Part shown: positions 1 through 7,019 of the stretch, piece after piece | Layout: each line of letters starts with the position of its first letter | Position numbering within the stretch: position 1 is the stretch's first letter | Assembly (NCBI GenBank): GCA_029007415.1 | Contig: JAQXHT010000055.1 | Coordinates: 1-10,515, forward strand | From: a bacterium | GTDB lineage: Bacteria; Bacillota_I; Bacilli_A; RF39; UBA660 | Direction: 5' to 3' | DNA length: 10,515 bases | Made by a program: the position numbers and the translations under genes | The notes under the pieces: model-generated | What the model was told of the DNA's origin: nothing | The model's database searches: none | What the model saw: only the letters and a program-made list of their open reading frames with translations

Positions 1-246
1 CGTATTGGTATGAGTGATAGTGATGTAGAAACTTTTCAAGTTGAATTAAAAAAACTATTAGATGAAGTATCTAAAATTACAGATATAAAAGGTTATGATG
101 ATGAAATAATGTTTACTCCAAGTGAAAACAAAGCTGCATTGCGAGAAGATATTGAAGGAGAAATGTTGAGTGCTAAAGAAGCTTTAGCTAATGCTCCAAA
201 GAAAAATGGAAATTTTGTGGAAGTGCCGGTGATGATTAATGAATAG
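1..246 (+). CDS. gatC: Asp-tRNA(Asn)/Glu-tRNA(Gln) amidotransferase subunit GatC, 5' partial
   Basis: This is the small subunit of the GatCAB complex, which converts misacylated Glu-tRNA(Gln) and Asp-tRNA(Asn) to the correct aminoacyl-tRNAs. GatC wraps around GatA and holds it to GatB. The reading frame is open from base 1 (Arg-Ile-Gly before the first Met at base 10). GatC proteins usually have about 95 residues with a leading helix ending in an 'LARI' type motif, so the visible Met at base 10 is internal and the true start lies left of the window. The family's middle and end are present: a helix with a heptad look (residues 4-22 from that Met), 'LREDI', then 'KEALANAP' and a C-terminal 'FVEVPVMI' strand. 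The gene overlaps gatA by 8 bases. Identity is firm from sequence plus context; only the 5' end is missing. Confidence 0.93.
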   Translation, partial: RIGMSDSDVETFQVELKKLLDEVSKITDIKGYDDEIMFTPSENKAALREDIEGEMLSAKEALANAPKKNGNFVEVPVMINE

Positions 247-1660
247 ATATTTAGATTTAAGCTTAGAAGAAATTCACAACTTATTAATAGAGAAGACTAT
301 AACACCAGTAGATTTAGTTAAAGAATCTCTTGCAAGAATAGAAGAAAATAAAGATTTAAATGCTTTTATTACAATTAATGAGAAAGCTATTGAAGAAGCA
401 GAATCTTTGGGAGAAGTTGAGAAAGATAACTTGTTTTTCGGTATTCCCATTGCTATTAAAGATAATATTGTAACTAAAGACTTAAGAACTACTTGCGCAT
501 CAAAAATGCTAGAAAATTTTGTTCCTATTTATGATGCTACAGTTATTGCCAAAATAAAAGCTGCTAAGATGATTATTATTGGAAAAACAAATATGGATGA
601 ATTTGCTATGGGTTCTACCAGTAGAACAAGCTATTTTGGTGCACCTAAAAATCCATTTGATAAAACATTAATAGCTGGGGGCTCATCAGGTGGAAGTGCG
701 GCTTGTGTTGCTAGTAATGAAACATTTTTAGCGCTTGGAAGTGATACTGGTGGAAGTATTAGACAACCAGCTAGTTATACAGGAATAGTAGGAATGAAAC
801 CAACCTATGGAAGAATTTCTCGTTATGGTTTAGTAGCTTTTGCATCAAGTCTTGACCAAATAGGTCCAATGACCAGAAAGGTTTATGAAAATGCAAGTTT
901 ACTAAATGTCTTAGTAGGAGAAGATGATAAAGACCTAACTAGTGCTGTTAAGGAAAAAGAAGACTTTAGAAGAAAAATGAAGACACCAGTAACAGGTTTA
1001 AAAGTAGCAGTACCAAACTATTTTATGAGTGATATCGTATCAGCTGAAATAAGAACAGGTATTAAAGATGTTATTAAATTCTTAGAGGAAAATGGTGTCA
1101 CAGTTGATTATGTTGATATGAAATATTTAGACCAAGCGGTAACTTTATATCAAGTAATTGCTATGGGAGAAGCAAGTAGTAACTTAGCAAGATTTGATGG
1201 GGTAAGATATGGATACCGTAGTGCTAACTATGAAAATCTTGAAGAAATGTATTTAAAGACAAGACAAGAAGGTTTTGGTAGAGAAGTTAAACGTCGTATT
1301 ATGGTAGGAAGTTATCTTTTAAGTGGTGCTAATGCTAAAGTTTACTATGATAAAGCTTTGTCTATCCGTGATGATATAAAGAAAGAATTTGATAAAGTAT
1401 TTGCAAGTTATGACTTAGTAATTGGCCCTGTCACCACAACTACAGCTTATAGTCTAGATAGTGATATGTCCGACCCAATGAAATCTTTCTTAGATGATGT
1501 TTTAGTAATACCAGTTAATATGGCAGGTCTACCTGGACTTTCTCTTCCAGTAGCAAAGAAAGGTACTAAACCTTATGGCTTACATATAATTGGTAATAGT
1601 TTTGATGAAGCTACTATCTATCAATTAGCAGCCTTTATAGAAGGGAGATATCAAAGATGA
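239..1660 (+). CDS. gatA: Asp-tRNA(Asn)/Glu-tRNA(Gln) amidotransferase subunit GatA
   Basis: GatA is the glutaminase subunit: an amidase-signature enzyme that frees ammonia from glutamine or asparagine and passes it through a channel to GatB. The protein has 473 residues, normal for the family. The Ser-cisSer-Lys triad is visible as Lys74 (in GIPIAIKDNI), Ser149 (in GGSSGGSAA) and Ser173 (in SDTGGSIRQPA), each offset by the same five residues from the S. aureus enzyme as I recall its numbering. The motifs GMKPTYGRISRYGLVAFA and SSLDQIGPM follow, and the C-terminal substrate region contains GYRS and 'NMAGLPGLSLP'. The ATG at 239 lies inside the end of gatC (8-base overlap), implying translational coupling; the upstream SD is weak (GGAAG near 220). 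It ends in TGA within ATGA shared with gatB, so TGA is read as a stop here. Nothing looks broken. Confidence 0.97.
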   Translation: MNRYLDLSLEEIHNLLIEKTITPVDLVKESLARIEENKDLNAFITINEKAIEEAESLGEVEKDNLFFGIPIAIKDNIVTKDLRTTCASKMLENFVPIYDATVIAKIKAAKMIIIGKTNMDEFAMGSTSRTSYFGAPKNPFDKTLIAGGSSGGSAACVASNETFLALGSDTGGSIRQPASYTGIVGMKPTYGRISRYGLVAFASSLDQIGPMTRKVYENASLLNVLVGEDDKDLTSAVKEKEDFRRKMKTPVTGLKVAVPNYFMSDIVSAEIRTGIKDVIKFLEENGVTVDYVDMKYLDQAVTLYQVIAMGEASSNLARFDGVRYGYRSANYENLEEMYLKTRQEGFGREVKRRIMVGSYLLSGANAKVYYDKALSIRDDIKKEFDKVFASYDLVIGPVTTTTAYSLDSDMSDPMKSFLDDVLVIPVNMAGLPGLSLPVAKKGTKPYGLHIIGNSFDEATIYQLAAFIEGRYQR

Positions 1661-3075
1661 GTGAATATAAAGCAACGATAGGTATTGAAGTTCACGTAGA
1701 AGTAAAGAGTAATACCAAGTTATTTTCAAATAGTAAAAATACTTATGGAATGCCAACTAATACTTGTGTTAATCCTGTTGATTTAGGATATCCAGGAACA
1801 CTTCCTACTTTGAATAAAGAAGTAGTAAGACAAGGTATTAAAGCTTGTAAAGTTCTACATTGCGATATTTCTAAAGTAATGCATTTTGACCGTAAGAATT
1901 ATTTTTATCCAGATAATCCGAAAAACTATCAGATTACTCAGAATAGAACACCAATCGGTCGAAATGGCTATATTGAAATAGAAGTAGATGGTCAAAAGAA
2001 AAAAATTGAAATCGAAGAGATGCATATAGAAGAAGATACTTGTAAAAGTGCTCACCGTGGAGAAATCAGTTTATTAGATTTCAATAGAGCAGGAGTACCT
2101 TTAATTGAAATAGTTACAAAACCTTGTATTAGTAGTAGTGCAGAAGCAATGAAGTATCTAGAAAAATTAAAAGAGACCCTTTTCTATGCTAATATATCTG
2201 ATTGTAAGATGGAAGAAGGAAGTATGCGTTGTGATGCTAATGTGTCTATTTCTAAGACTGATACTTTAGGAGTTAAAACAGAGATTAAGAATATTGGTTC
2301 TATTCATAATGTTGGACTTAGTATTGATAAAGAAATAGCAAGACATAAAGAATTACTTGAAAAAGGCGAAACCTTACAAGTAGAAACCAGAAGATTTGAT
2401 AGTAAAAAGAATGATACTGTTTTAATGCGTGTTAAAGAAACTGGTAATGATTATCGTTATTTCCCAGAACCAGATATTCCTTATCTTTATCTAACTGAAG
2501 AAATGATTGAGGAAGCAAAAAAAGAAATACCATTACTTCCTGATGAATTAAGAAGTCTATATAAAGAAAAAGGTATCAAGGAAAGCCAGATAGAAAAATT
2601 AATTTCTAATCGTAGTTTTTCTTCCTTCTTTACCGAGTTAATAAAAGAGGATACTGACTATAAAATAGCTGCTAATCTATTATTAGGGGATATCGCTTCT
2701 TACTTAAATAGAACTAGAAAAGATTTAGGTGATACTACAATTACTGTTAAAAGATTAGTTAGTTTAATTTCTCATCTTTCAGATGGAAGTTTATCAATGA
2801 ATAACATTAAAGATTTAATAGATACTTTCTTAGAAGAAGAAAAATCAGTAGAAGAAATAATGAAAGAGAAGAATATTCAAAATATTAAAGATGATTCTTT
2901 AATTAAAGATATTATTGCAAGAGTAATTGCTAATAATGAAGAAAGTGTAAATGATTATAAGTCAGGACACGATAGAGCTTTAAAATATTTAATGGGTCAA
3001 GTGATGAAAGAGTCTAAAGGACAAGTTAATCCGTCACTTGCTAACAAACTATTACAAGAAGAACTTACAAAATAA
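1657..3075 (+). CDS. gatB: Asp-tRNA(Asn)/Glu-tRNA(Gln) amidotransferase subunit GatB
   Basis: GatB activates the misacyl group on the tRNA with ATP and amidates it using ammonia from GatA. The protein has 472 residues, usual for the family. The N-terminal catalytic domain starts with IGIEVHVEV (Glu11, His13), followed by FDRKNYFYPDNPKNYQITQ (residues 77-95), HIEEDT (123-128) and DFNRAGVPL (141-149). A tail of the YqeY type closes the protein (roughly 325-470, ending with YKSGHDRALKYLMGQVMK and NPSLANKLL), which binds the tRNA elbow. The region where many GatB proteins carry Cys-x-x-Cys zinc ligands reads TNTCVNPVDLGYPG, with only one cysteine, like other low-GC Gram-positive forms. An SD (AAGGGAGA, 1641-1648) sits before the ATG at 1657, which overlaps the gatA stop by 4 bases. 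It is the last gene of the gatCAB operon. Confidence 0.97.
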   Translation: MSEYKATIGIEVHVEVKSNTKLFSNSKNTYGMPTNTCVNPVDLGYPGTLPTLNKEVVRQGIKACKVLHCDISKVMHFDRKNYFYPDNPKNYQITQNRTPIGRNGYIEIEVDGQKKKIEIEEMHIEEDTCKSAHRGEISLLDFNRAGVPLIEIVTKPCISSSAEAMKYLEKLKETLFYANISDCKMEEGSMRCDANVSISKTDTLGVKTEIKNIGSIHNVGLSIDKEIARHKELLEKGETLQVETRRFDSKKNDTVLMRVKETGNDYRYFPEPDIPYLYLTEEMIEEAKKEIPLLPDELRSLYKEKGIKESQIEKLISNRSFSSFFTELIKEDTDYKIAANLLLGDIASYLNRTRKDLGDTTITVKRLVSLISHLSDGSLSMNNIKDLIDTFLEEEKSVEEIMKEKNIQNIKDDSLIKDIIARVIANNEESVNDYKSGHDRALKYLMGQVMKESKGQVNPSLANKLLQEELTK

Positions 3076-3100
3076 GTATCATATGATTGATACTTGTTTT
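3074..3100 (+). terminator. Rho-independent terminator after gatB
   Basis: An 8-bp perfect stem, AAGTATCA (3074-3081) with TGATACTT (3088-3095), encloses a 6-base loop and is followed by GTTTT and an AT-rich stretch. It begins inside the gatB stop codon. The stem is AT-rich and the T-run short, so efficiency is uncertain, but its position is right for the end of the gat operon. Confidence 0.7.
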
Positions 3101-3104
3101 AATA

Positions 3105-3153
3105 TTATTGCAACAAAAGATATAATTCATTAAAAAAATGCGATTTATTGCAA
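3105..3153. repeat. Short direct repeat TTATTGCAA, two copies upstream of the AAA ATPase gene
   Basis: The 9-mer TTATTGCAA occurs at 3105-3113 and again at 3145-3153, exactly 40 bases apart. The second copy holds the -35-like TTGCAA of the proposed promoter. Both are followed by A-rich sequence ending in a TATAAT/TATGAT-like box, so the two look like imperfect copies of one control segment. This could be a repeated regulator site or a chance product of AT-rich DNA. Confidence 0.35.
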
Positions 3154-3176
3154 AAAAATAAAAAATATGATATCAT
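3148..3176 (+). promoter_or_regulatory. Probable promoter of the AAA ATPase gene
   Basis: TTGCAA (3148-3153) is separated by 17 bases from TATCAT (3171-3176), which is preceded by TGA, giving an extended -10. The expected transcript start is near 3183, so the leader would be very short. An alternative -10, TATGAT (3166-3171), overlaps it with a poorer 12-base spacing. Confidence 0.5.
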
Positions 3177-3192
3177 TTACTTGGTGATGACT

Positions 3193-4386
3193 GTGATAGA
3201 AAGAGAAGAATATTTAGAAGAACTAAAAAAATGGAAAGATAAAGATTTAATAAAAGTAATAACAGGAATAAGAAGATGCGGAAAATCAACATTATTTGAA
3301 TTATATATTAATTATTTAAAAAGTATTGGTGTAAAAGATAATCATATAATTTCTATAAATCTTGAATTTCCAGAATATGACTTTAAAGATTATAAAGAAC
3401 TTTATAGTTATGTCAATGAAAAAATTGTCGATGATGATATGTATTATGTGTTTTTGGATGAAGTTCAAGCAATTGATAAATTTGAAAAAGCAGTTGATGG
3501 ATTGTATGTAAAAAAAAATGTCGATGAATATATAACTGGTTCTAATGCTTATCTTTTGTCTGGGGAACTTGCAACTTTATTATCTGGTCGATATATAGAA
3601 ATAAAAATGTTACCATTATCCTTTAAGGAATATGCTAACTATTATAGTAGTGAATCAAGAGAACGATTGTATTTAAAATACATTAACAATAGTTCTATGC
3701 CATATGCATTAAAACTTGATAGTCAAGACGAAATAGATAAGTATCTTGATAGTATTTATAATACAATAATAATAAAGGATGTTGCGACAAGAAAGAAAAT
3801 TTCAGATGCTACGATTCTTAGAAATATTTCGGAGTTTATGTTTTCAAGTGTTGGTAGTTTATTGTCTGTCAAAAAAATTGCAGATACTTTAACATCTAAT
3901 GGACGTCCAATATCTGTTCATACTGTTGAAAGTTACTTAAATGCTTTAGTAGAAAGTTTTGTATTTAATAAAGTATCGAGATATGATATTAAAGGTAAAC
4001 AATACTTACAAAGTGGAGATAAATATTATGCCACTGATATTACTATGCGCTATGCATTATTAGGTAGAAAAAATGTCGATTTAGGTCATATTTTGGAAAA
4101 TGTTGTATATTTAGAATTACTTCGTCGTGGTTATAAAGTTTATGTAGGAAAATCAGGAGATAAAGAAATAGATTTTATTGCAGAAAATAGTAAAGGAACA
4201 GTTTATTTTCAGGTTGCATACACTGTACGTGATGAAAATACTCTTAAAAGAGAACTTTCTGCATTGGAATCTATAAATGATCATTATCCTAAATTTATCT
4301 TGACAATGGATTTGGATCCAGAAATTGATTATAATGGAATAAGAAAAATTAATGTTTTAGACTGGTTACTTGGTGAAGAAAATTAA
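3193..4386 (+). CDS. ATP-binding protein, AAA_14/DUF4143 family
   Basis: This is a P-loop ATPase of the archaeal/bacterial AAA_14 plus DUF4143 group, common in accessory DNA and of unknown cellular role. With the GTG start at 3193 it has 397 residues. Walker A is GIRRCGKST (25-33) and Walker B is FLDE (87-90); ITGSNAYLLSGE and the LSGRY..LPLSFKEY block are family hallmarks. A winged-helix stretch follows (about 206-262). The C-terminal part (about 300-375) has the PD-(D/E)xK-like arrangement Glu302, Asp327 (KEIDF), Gln340 (FQVAY); Gln stands where nucleases have Lys, so cleavage activity is doubtful. The start was chosen because GGTGAT (3183-3188) is a good SD for GTG 3193; ATG 3187 (399 aa) would lie inside that SD, and TTG 3148 (412 aa) coincides with the promoter. 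It stands alone between two terminators, so it is its own transcription unit. Confidence 0.88.
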   Translation: MIEREEYLEELKKWKDKDLIKVITGIRRCGKSTLFELYINYLKSIGVKDNHIISINLEFPEYDFKDYKELYSYVNEKIVDDDMYYVFLDEVQAIDKFEKAVDGLYVKKNVDEYITGSNAYLLSGELATLLSGRYIEIKMLPLSFKEYANYYSSESRERLYLKYINNSSMPYALKLDSQDEIDKYLDSIYNTIIIKDVATRKKISDATILRNISEFMFSSVGSLLSVKKIADTLTSNGRPISVHTVESYLNALVESFVFNKVSRYDIKGKQYLQSGDKYYATDITMRYALLGRKNVDLGHILENVVYLELLRRGYKVYVGKSGDKEIDFIAENSKGTVYFQVAYTVRDENTLKRELSALESINDHYPKFILTMDLDPEIDYNGIRKINVLDWLLGEEN

Positions 4387-4396
4387 TCTTGCAAAT

Positions 4397-4425
4397 AATA
4401 GATACTAGCGTTTAGTATCTATTTT
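4397..4425 (+). terminator. Rho-independent terminator after the AAA ATPase gene
   Basis: An 11-bp perfect inverted repeat, AATAGATACTA (4397-4407) with TAGTATCTATT (4413-4423), encloses the 5-base loop GCGTT and ends in TTTT (4422-4425). It lies 10 bases after the stop codon. The GATAC/GTATC core resembles the gatB terminator stem. Confidence 0.75.
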
Positions 4426-4434
4426 GATGTTAGA

Positions 4435-4471
4435 TTTTAGAATTGCTACTTTCTAAAACGTATTGTATAAT
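4435..4471 (+). promoter_or_regulatory. Promoter of the three-gene operon, with -35 box inside an inverted repeat
   Basis: TTGCTA (4443-4448), a 17-base spacer and a perfect TATAAT (4466-4471) form a strong vegetative-type promoter; the start would be near 4478. The -35 box sits in the 8-base loop of a perfect 8-bp inverted repeat, TTTTAGAA (4435-4442) and TTCTAAAA (4451-4458), a plausible repressor operator. An SD (AGGATG, 4479-4484) precedes the ATG at 4493. Confidence 0.7.
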
Positions 4472-4492
4472 ATATAGTAGGATGTGAATTAA

Positions 4493-4957
4493 ATGAAGAA
4501 CTTAGGAAAATTTTTAAAGAAAAATAAAATGACAGTAATAGTAATAATTTGCTGTTTAGCTTTAACAATAATTCTTTTCGCTTTGAAATTAACTTTCTTC
4601 CCTAATGAAGCAAAAGCAATTTATGGCGATAGACTAGATGGTTTAAGTGAAGCTAAAATTAAAAATAGTGATTTAGAACAAATTGAATCTAATCTAAAAG
4701 AAAAAGATGGGGTTGAAAAGATATCAACTTCTACTTCAGGAAGAATTTTAAATGTTATTATCACTGTAAAGGATGATGTTTCATTAGAAAGTGTTAAGTC
4801 ATTTCCTGATGAAGTAGATAAAGCTTTAGATGATGATCAGAAGAAAGCTTATGACGTACAAGTATTTATCAAGAAAAATAAAGAAGATGATAAATTTCCT
4901 GTTATAGCATATCGTCATCAAGGTGGAGACCATTATTCTTTTACAAAAGATAGATAG
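4493..4957 (+). CDS. Small single-pass membrane protein of unknown function
   Basis: I do not recognise this 154-residue protein. It has a Lys-rich N-terminus (1-12), one strongly hydrophobic helix (about 13-34), then a charged domain of about 115 residues that should lie outside the cell by the positive-inside rule. That domain alternates predicted helix and strand (helix near 59-70, strands near 75-80 and 86-93, helix 97-113, strand 120-127), suggesting a small alpha/beta fold with the Asp/Lys-rich surface of an extracytoplasmic domain. It ends in a distinctive FPVIAYRHQGGDHYSF segment. The ATG at 4493 has an SD AGGATG eight bases upstream and a clear promoter. It is first in an operon; the next gene starts 8 bases after its stop and encodes a membrane sensor, so a part in the same signalling or envelope process is possible but not shown. 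Confidence 0.85.
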   Translation: MKNLGKFLKKNKMTVIVIICCLALTIILFALKLTFFPNEAKAIYGDRLDGLSEAKIKNSDLEQIESNLKEKDGVEKISTSTSGRILNVIITVKDDVSLESVKSFPDEVDKALDDDQKKAYDVQVFIKKNKEDDKFPVIAYRHQGGDHYSFTKDR

Positions 4958-4965
4958 GAGTTATT

Positions 4966-7011
4966 ATGAAAAAAAAATTATTTTTTCTAATACCCATAAT
5001 AATCGTTTTTTCTGTCTTTGTGGGGGTTTATTCCTATTATAATAAACAAGATGCTAAAAACTCTTTAACAGTAACAGAAAAAAAATGGGTAGAAGAAAAT
5101 AAAAGTAAAGTTATAGACTTCTCTGTAATTAATGATTATCCTTTATATGGTTTAAATGGAGAAGGGGTATTCTTTAACTTTTTAACAGATTTTGAACAAG
5201 ATGTCGGCTTAGAATTTAATAAAGTATCATATCTAAAAGAAGAAACAACTAACTCGAAAGGTTATAGTTTTAGAGTATTAGATAATGATACAAAATTAAC
5301 AAAGAATGATTTATTATTATTTAACGATGGTTATATCGCTTTAGGAAGAGAATATCAAAGAATTAATCATATTTCTGATATGAAGAATATTACTTTCGGA
5401 GTATTAAAAAATGATGCTTCTGATATAAGTTATTATTTAAAATCAGGTAGTAACTTAGTATATAAATCATATGACAGTGTTGATGCTTTATTTACAGCAC
5501 TTGATAGTAATGAAGTTAATATGATTATTATTCCTAATATAATGTATTTAAATAAAACCATTGGTAAAAAAGAATATATAATTAACTATTACTTTACAGA
5601 AATGAAGAAACAAGTTGTGTTAACACTAGCAGAAGACAACTATAAAGTAAATACCATTATCAAAAAATACTATAAAAAATGGAAAAGTAGTGAATATGTA
5701 AATGTGTATAATCAAGCTTATTTAGATTACTATATGAAAGAAAATAATATTTCTAGTAAAACCAAAGCTGATTTGATTTCTAAGAATTATGTTTATGGTT
5801 ATGTAGAAAATTCACCATACGAAGTTGATATAGATGGTAAAGTAGCAGGTATTGCTGGGGAATATATCAGTCGAATCGAAAGACTTATGGATATTGATTT
5901 TACCTTTAAAAAATATCCATCTGTTGAGGCTTTAAAGAAAGCTATAGAGAAAAATGATGTTGATATTTATTTTGATTACTATGGAATAAGTGATACAAGT
6001 TCTAATTACTTATCAACATTATCAACCTTCGTCGAAGATTATGTTGTTTTAGGGAAACAAAGTAACAGTCAAGTTGTTAGTTCTTTTGAAAGCTTGAAAG
6101 GTGAAAACTTAGCAATGCTTGATAATAATTCTTTATATGATTACTTTAAAAATAGTAGTAGAAGTAAAATAACTACTTATAAAGATATTGATAGCTTAAT
6201 AAAAAGAGCAAATGATAAATTAGTAGTGGTTGATAAAGAAGTATATTATCGTTATCAACATTCCAAATTTAAAGATTATGTCGTTATTTATACAGATACA
6301 ATGATGAATGACTATAAATTTATGGTTAAAAAAGAAAACAATGCTTTCTATAATTTATTTAACTATATAATAAGTACCAATTCATATTATAACTATCGTA
6401 ATGCAGGACTTATTGATATCGAAAGGTCAGTTGTTGAAAGAAGTAGTTTCTCACAATTATTCTTCTTAATATTAATGTTAATCTTTATACCACTTATCGC
6501 TTTAGTAATTTTCTTTATCTATGCTAAGGAAAAGAAGAAAGTTAAAAAGGTCAAGAAAGAAGATAGACATAAATATACGGACTTATTAACAGGACTTAAG
6601 AATAGAAACTTCTTAAATAAGAAGGTTCCAGAGTGGGAAGCTAGTAAAGTATATCCACAAGCAATAGTAATGATTGATTTAAATAATATTAAGTATATTA
6701 ATGATAATTATGGACATGAAGAAGGAGATAATGTTATTATCAAGGCCGCTTCTGTTCTTGTTAATTCACAACTAGAAAATACAGAAATTATTAGAACAGA
6801 TGGAAATGAGTTCTTAATCTATTTAGTTGGTTACAGTGAAAAACAAGTCGCAACTTATGCATTAAAACTAGAAAAAGAAATGAAATCACTTCCACACGAA
6901 TTTGGTGCTAGTATTGGTTATAGTATGATTTTTGATGAAATTAAAAGTTTAGATGATGCCATCAATGAAGCAACATTAGAAATGATGACTAAGAAACAGA
7001 ACTTAAAATAG
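4966..7011 (+). CDS. Membrane sensor: two PBP-like domains plus degenerate GGDEF domain
   Basis: This 681-residue protein has a membrane helix (about 4-24), a large extracytoplasmic part, a second membrane helix (about 497-519), a basic KEKKKVKKVKK linker and a cytoplasmic GGDEF domain (about 535-680). The outer part resembles two tandem solute-binding family 3 domains, about 37-257 (opening 'WVEENKSKVIDFSVINDYPL') and about 262-485 ('GYVENSPYEV', then 'GEYISRI'). Such receptors usually sense amino acids or similar ligands and set c-di-GMP synthesis. The GGDEF domain keeps DLLTGLKNR (539-547), the metal-site Asp571 in MIDLNNIKYIND and NYGHEEGD, but the signature reads D612-G-N-E-F616. The acidic residue at the third position is Asn and the first Gly is Asp. 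No RxxD inhibitory site is seen at the expected distance. Cyclase activity is therefore doubtful; a nucleotide-binding role remains possible. An SD AGGAG (4956-4960) precedes the ATG at 4966. Confidence 0.9.
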   Translation: MKKKLFFLIPIIIVFSVFVGVYSYYNKQDAKNSLTVTEKKWVEENKSKVIDFSVINDYPLYGLNGEGVFFNFLTDFEQDVGLEFNKVSYLKEETTNSKGYSFRVLDNDTKLTKNDLLLFNDGYIALGREYQRINHISDMKNITFGVLKNDASDISYYLKSGSNLVYKSYDSVDALFTALDSNEVNMIIIPNIMYLNKTIGKKEYIINYYFTEMKKQVVLTLAEDNYKVNTIIKKYYKKWKSSEYVNVYNQAYLDYYMKENNISSKTKADLISKNYVYGYVENSPYEVDIDGKVAGIAGEYISRIERLMDIDFTFKKYPSVEALKKAIEKNDVDIYFDYYGISDTSSNYLSTLSTFVEDYVVLGKQSNSQVVSSFESLKGENLAMLDNNSLYDYFKNSSRSKITTYKDIDSLIKRANDKLVVVDKEVYYRYQHSKFKDYVVIYTDTMMNDYKFMVKKENNAFYNLFNYIISTNSYYNYRNAGLIDIERSVVERSSFSQLFFLILMLIFIPLIALVIFFIYAKEKKKVKKVKKEDRHKYTDLLTGLKNRNFLNKKVPEWEASKVYPQAIVMIDLNNIKYINDNYGHEEGDNVIIKAASVLVNSQLENTEIIRTDGNEFLIYLVGYSEKQVATYALKLEKEMKSLPHEFGASIGYSMIFDEIKSLDDAINEATLEMMTKKQNLK

Positions 7012-7019
7012 GAGGAAGT

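Noticed and set aside
1855..2055. Minus-strand 66-codon open frame inside gatB
   Set aside because: It is antisense to the highly conserved catalytic part of gatB, has no SD or promoter, and its product is a low-complexity Phe/Ile-rich shadow.
3108..3126. Second promoter from TTGCAA (3108) and TATAAT (3121)
   Set aside because: The spacer is only 7 bases, far from the 16-18 needed.
3148..3192. TTG start extending the AAA ATPase by 15 residues
   Set aside because: The TTG is part of the likely -35 box, no SD precedes it, and the added residues do not resemble the family's N-terminus, which normally begins just before the K/REYL segment.
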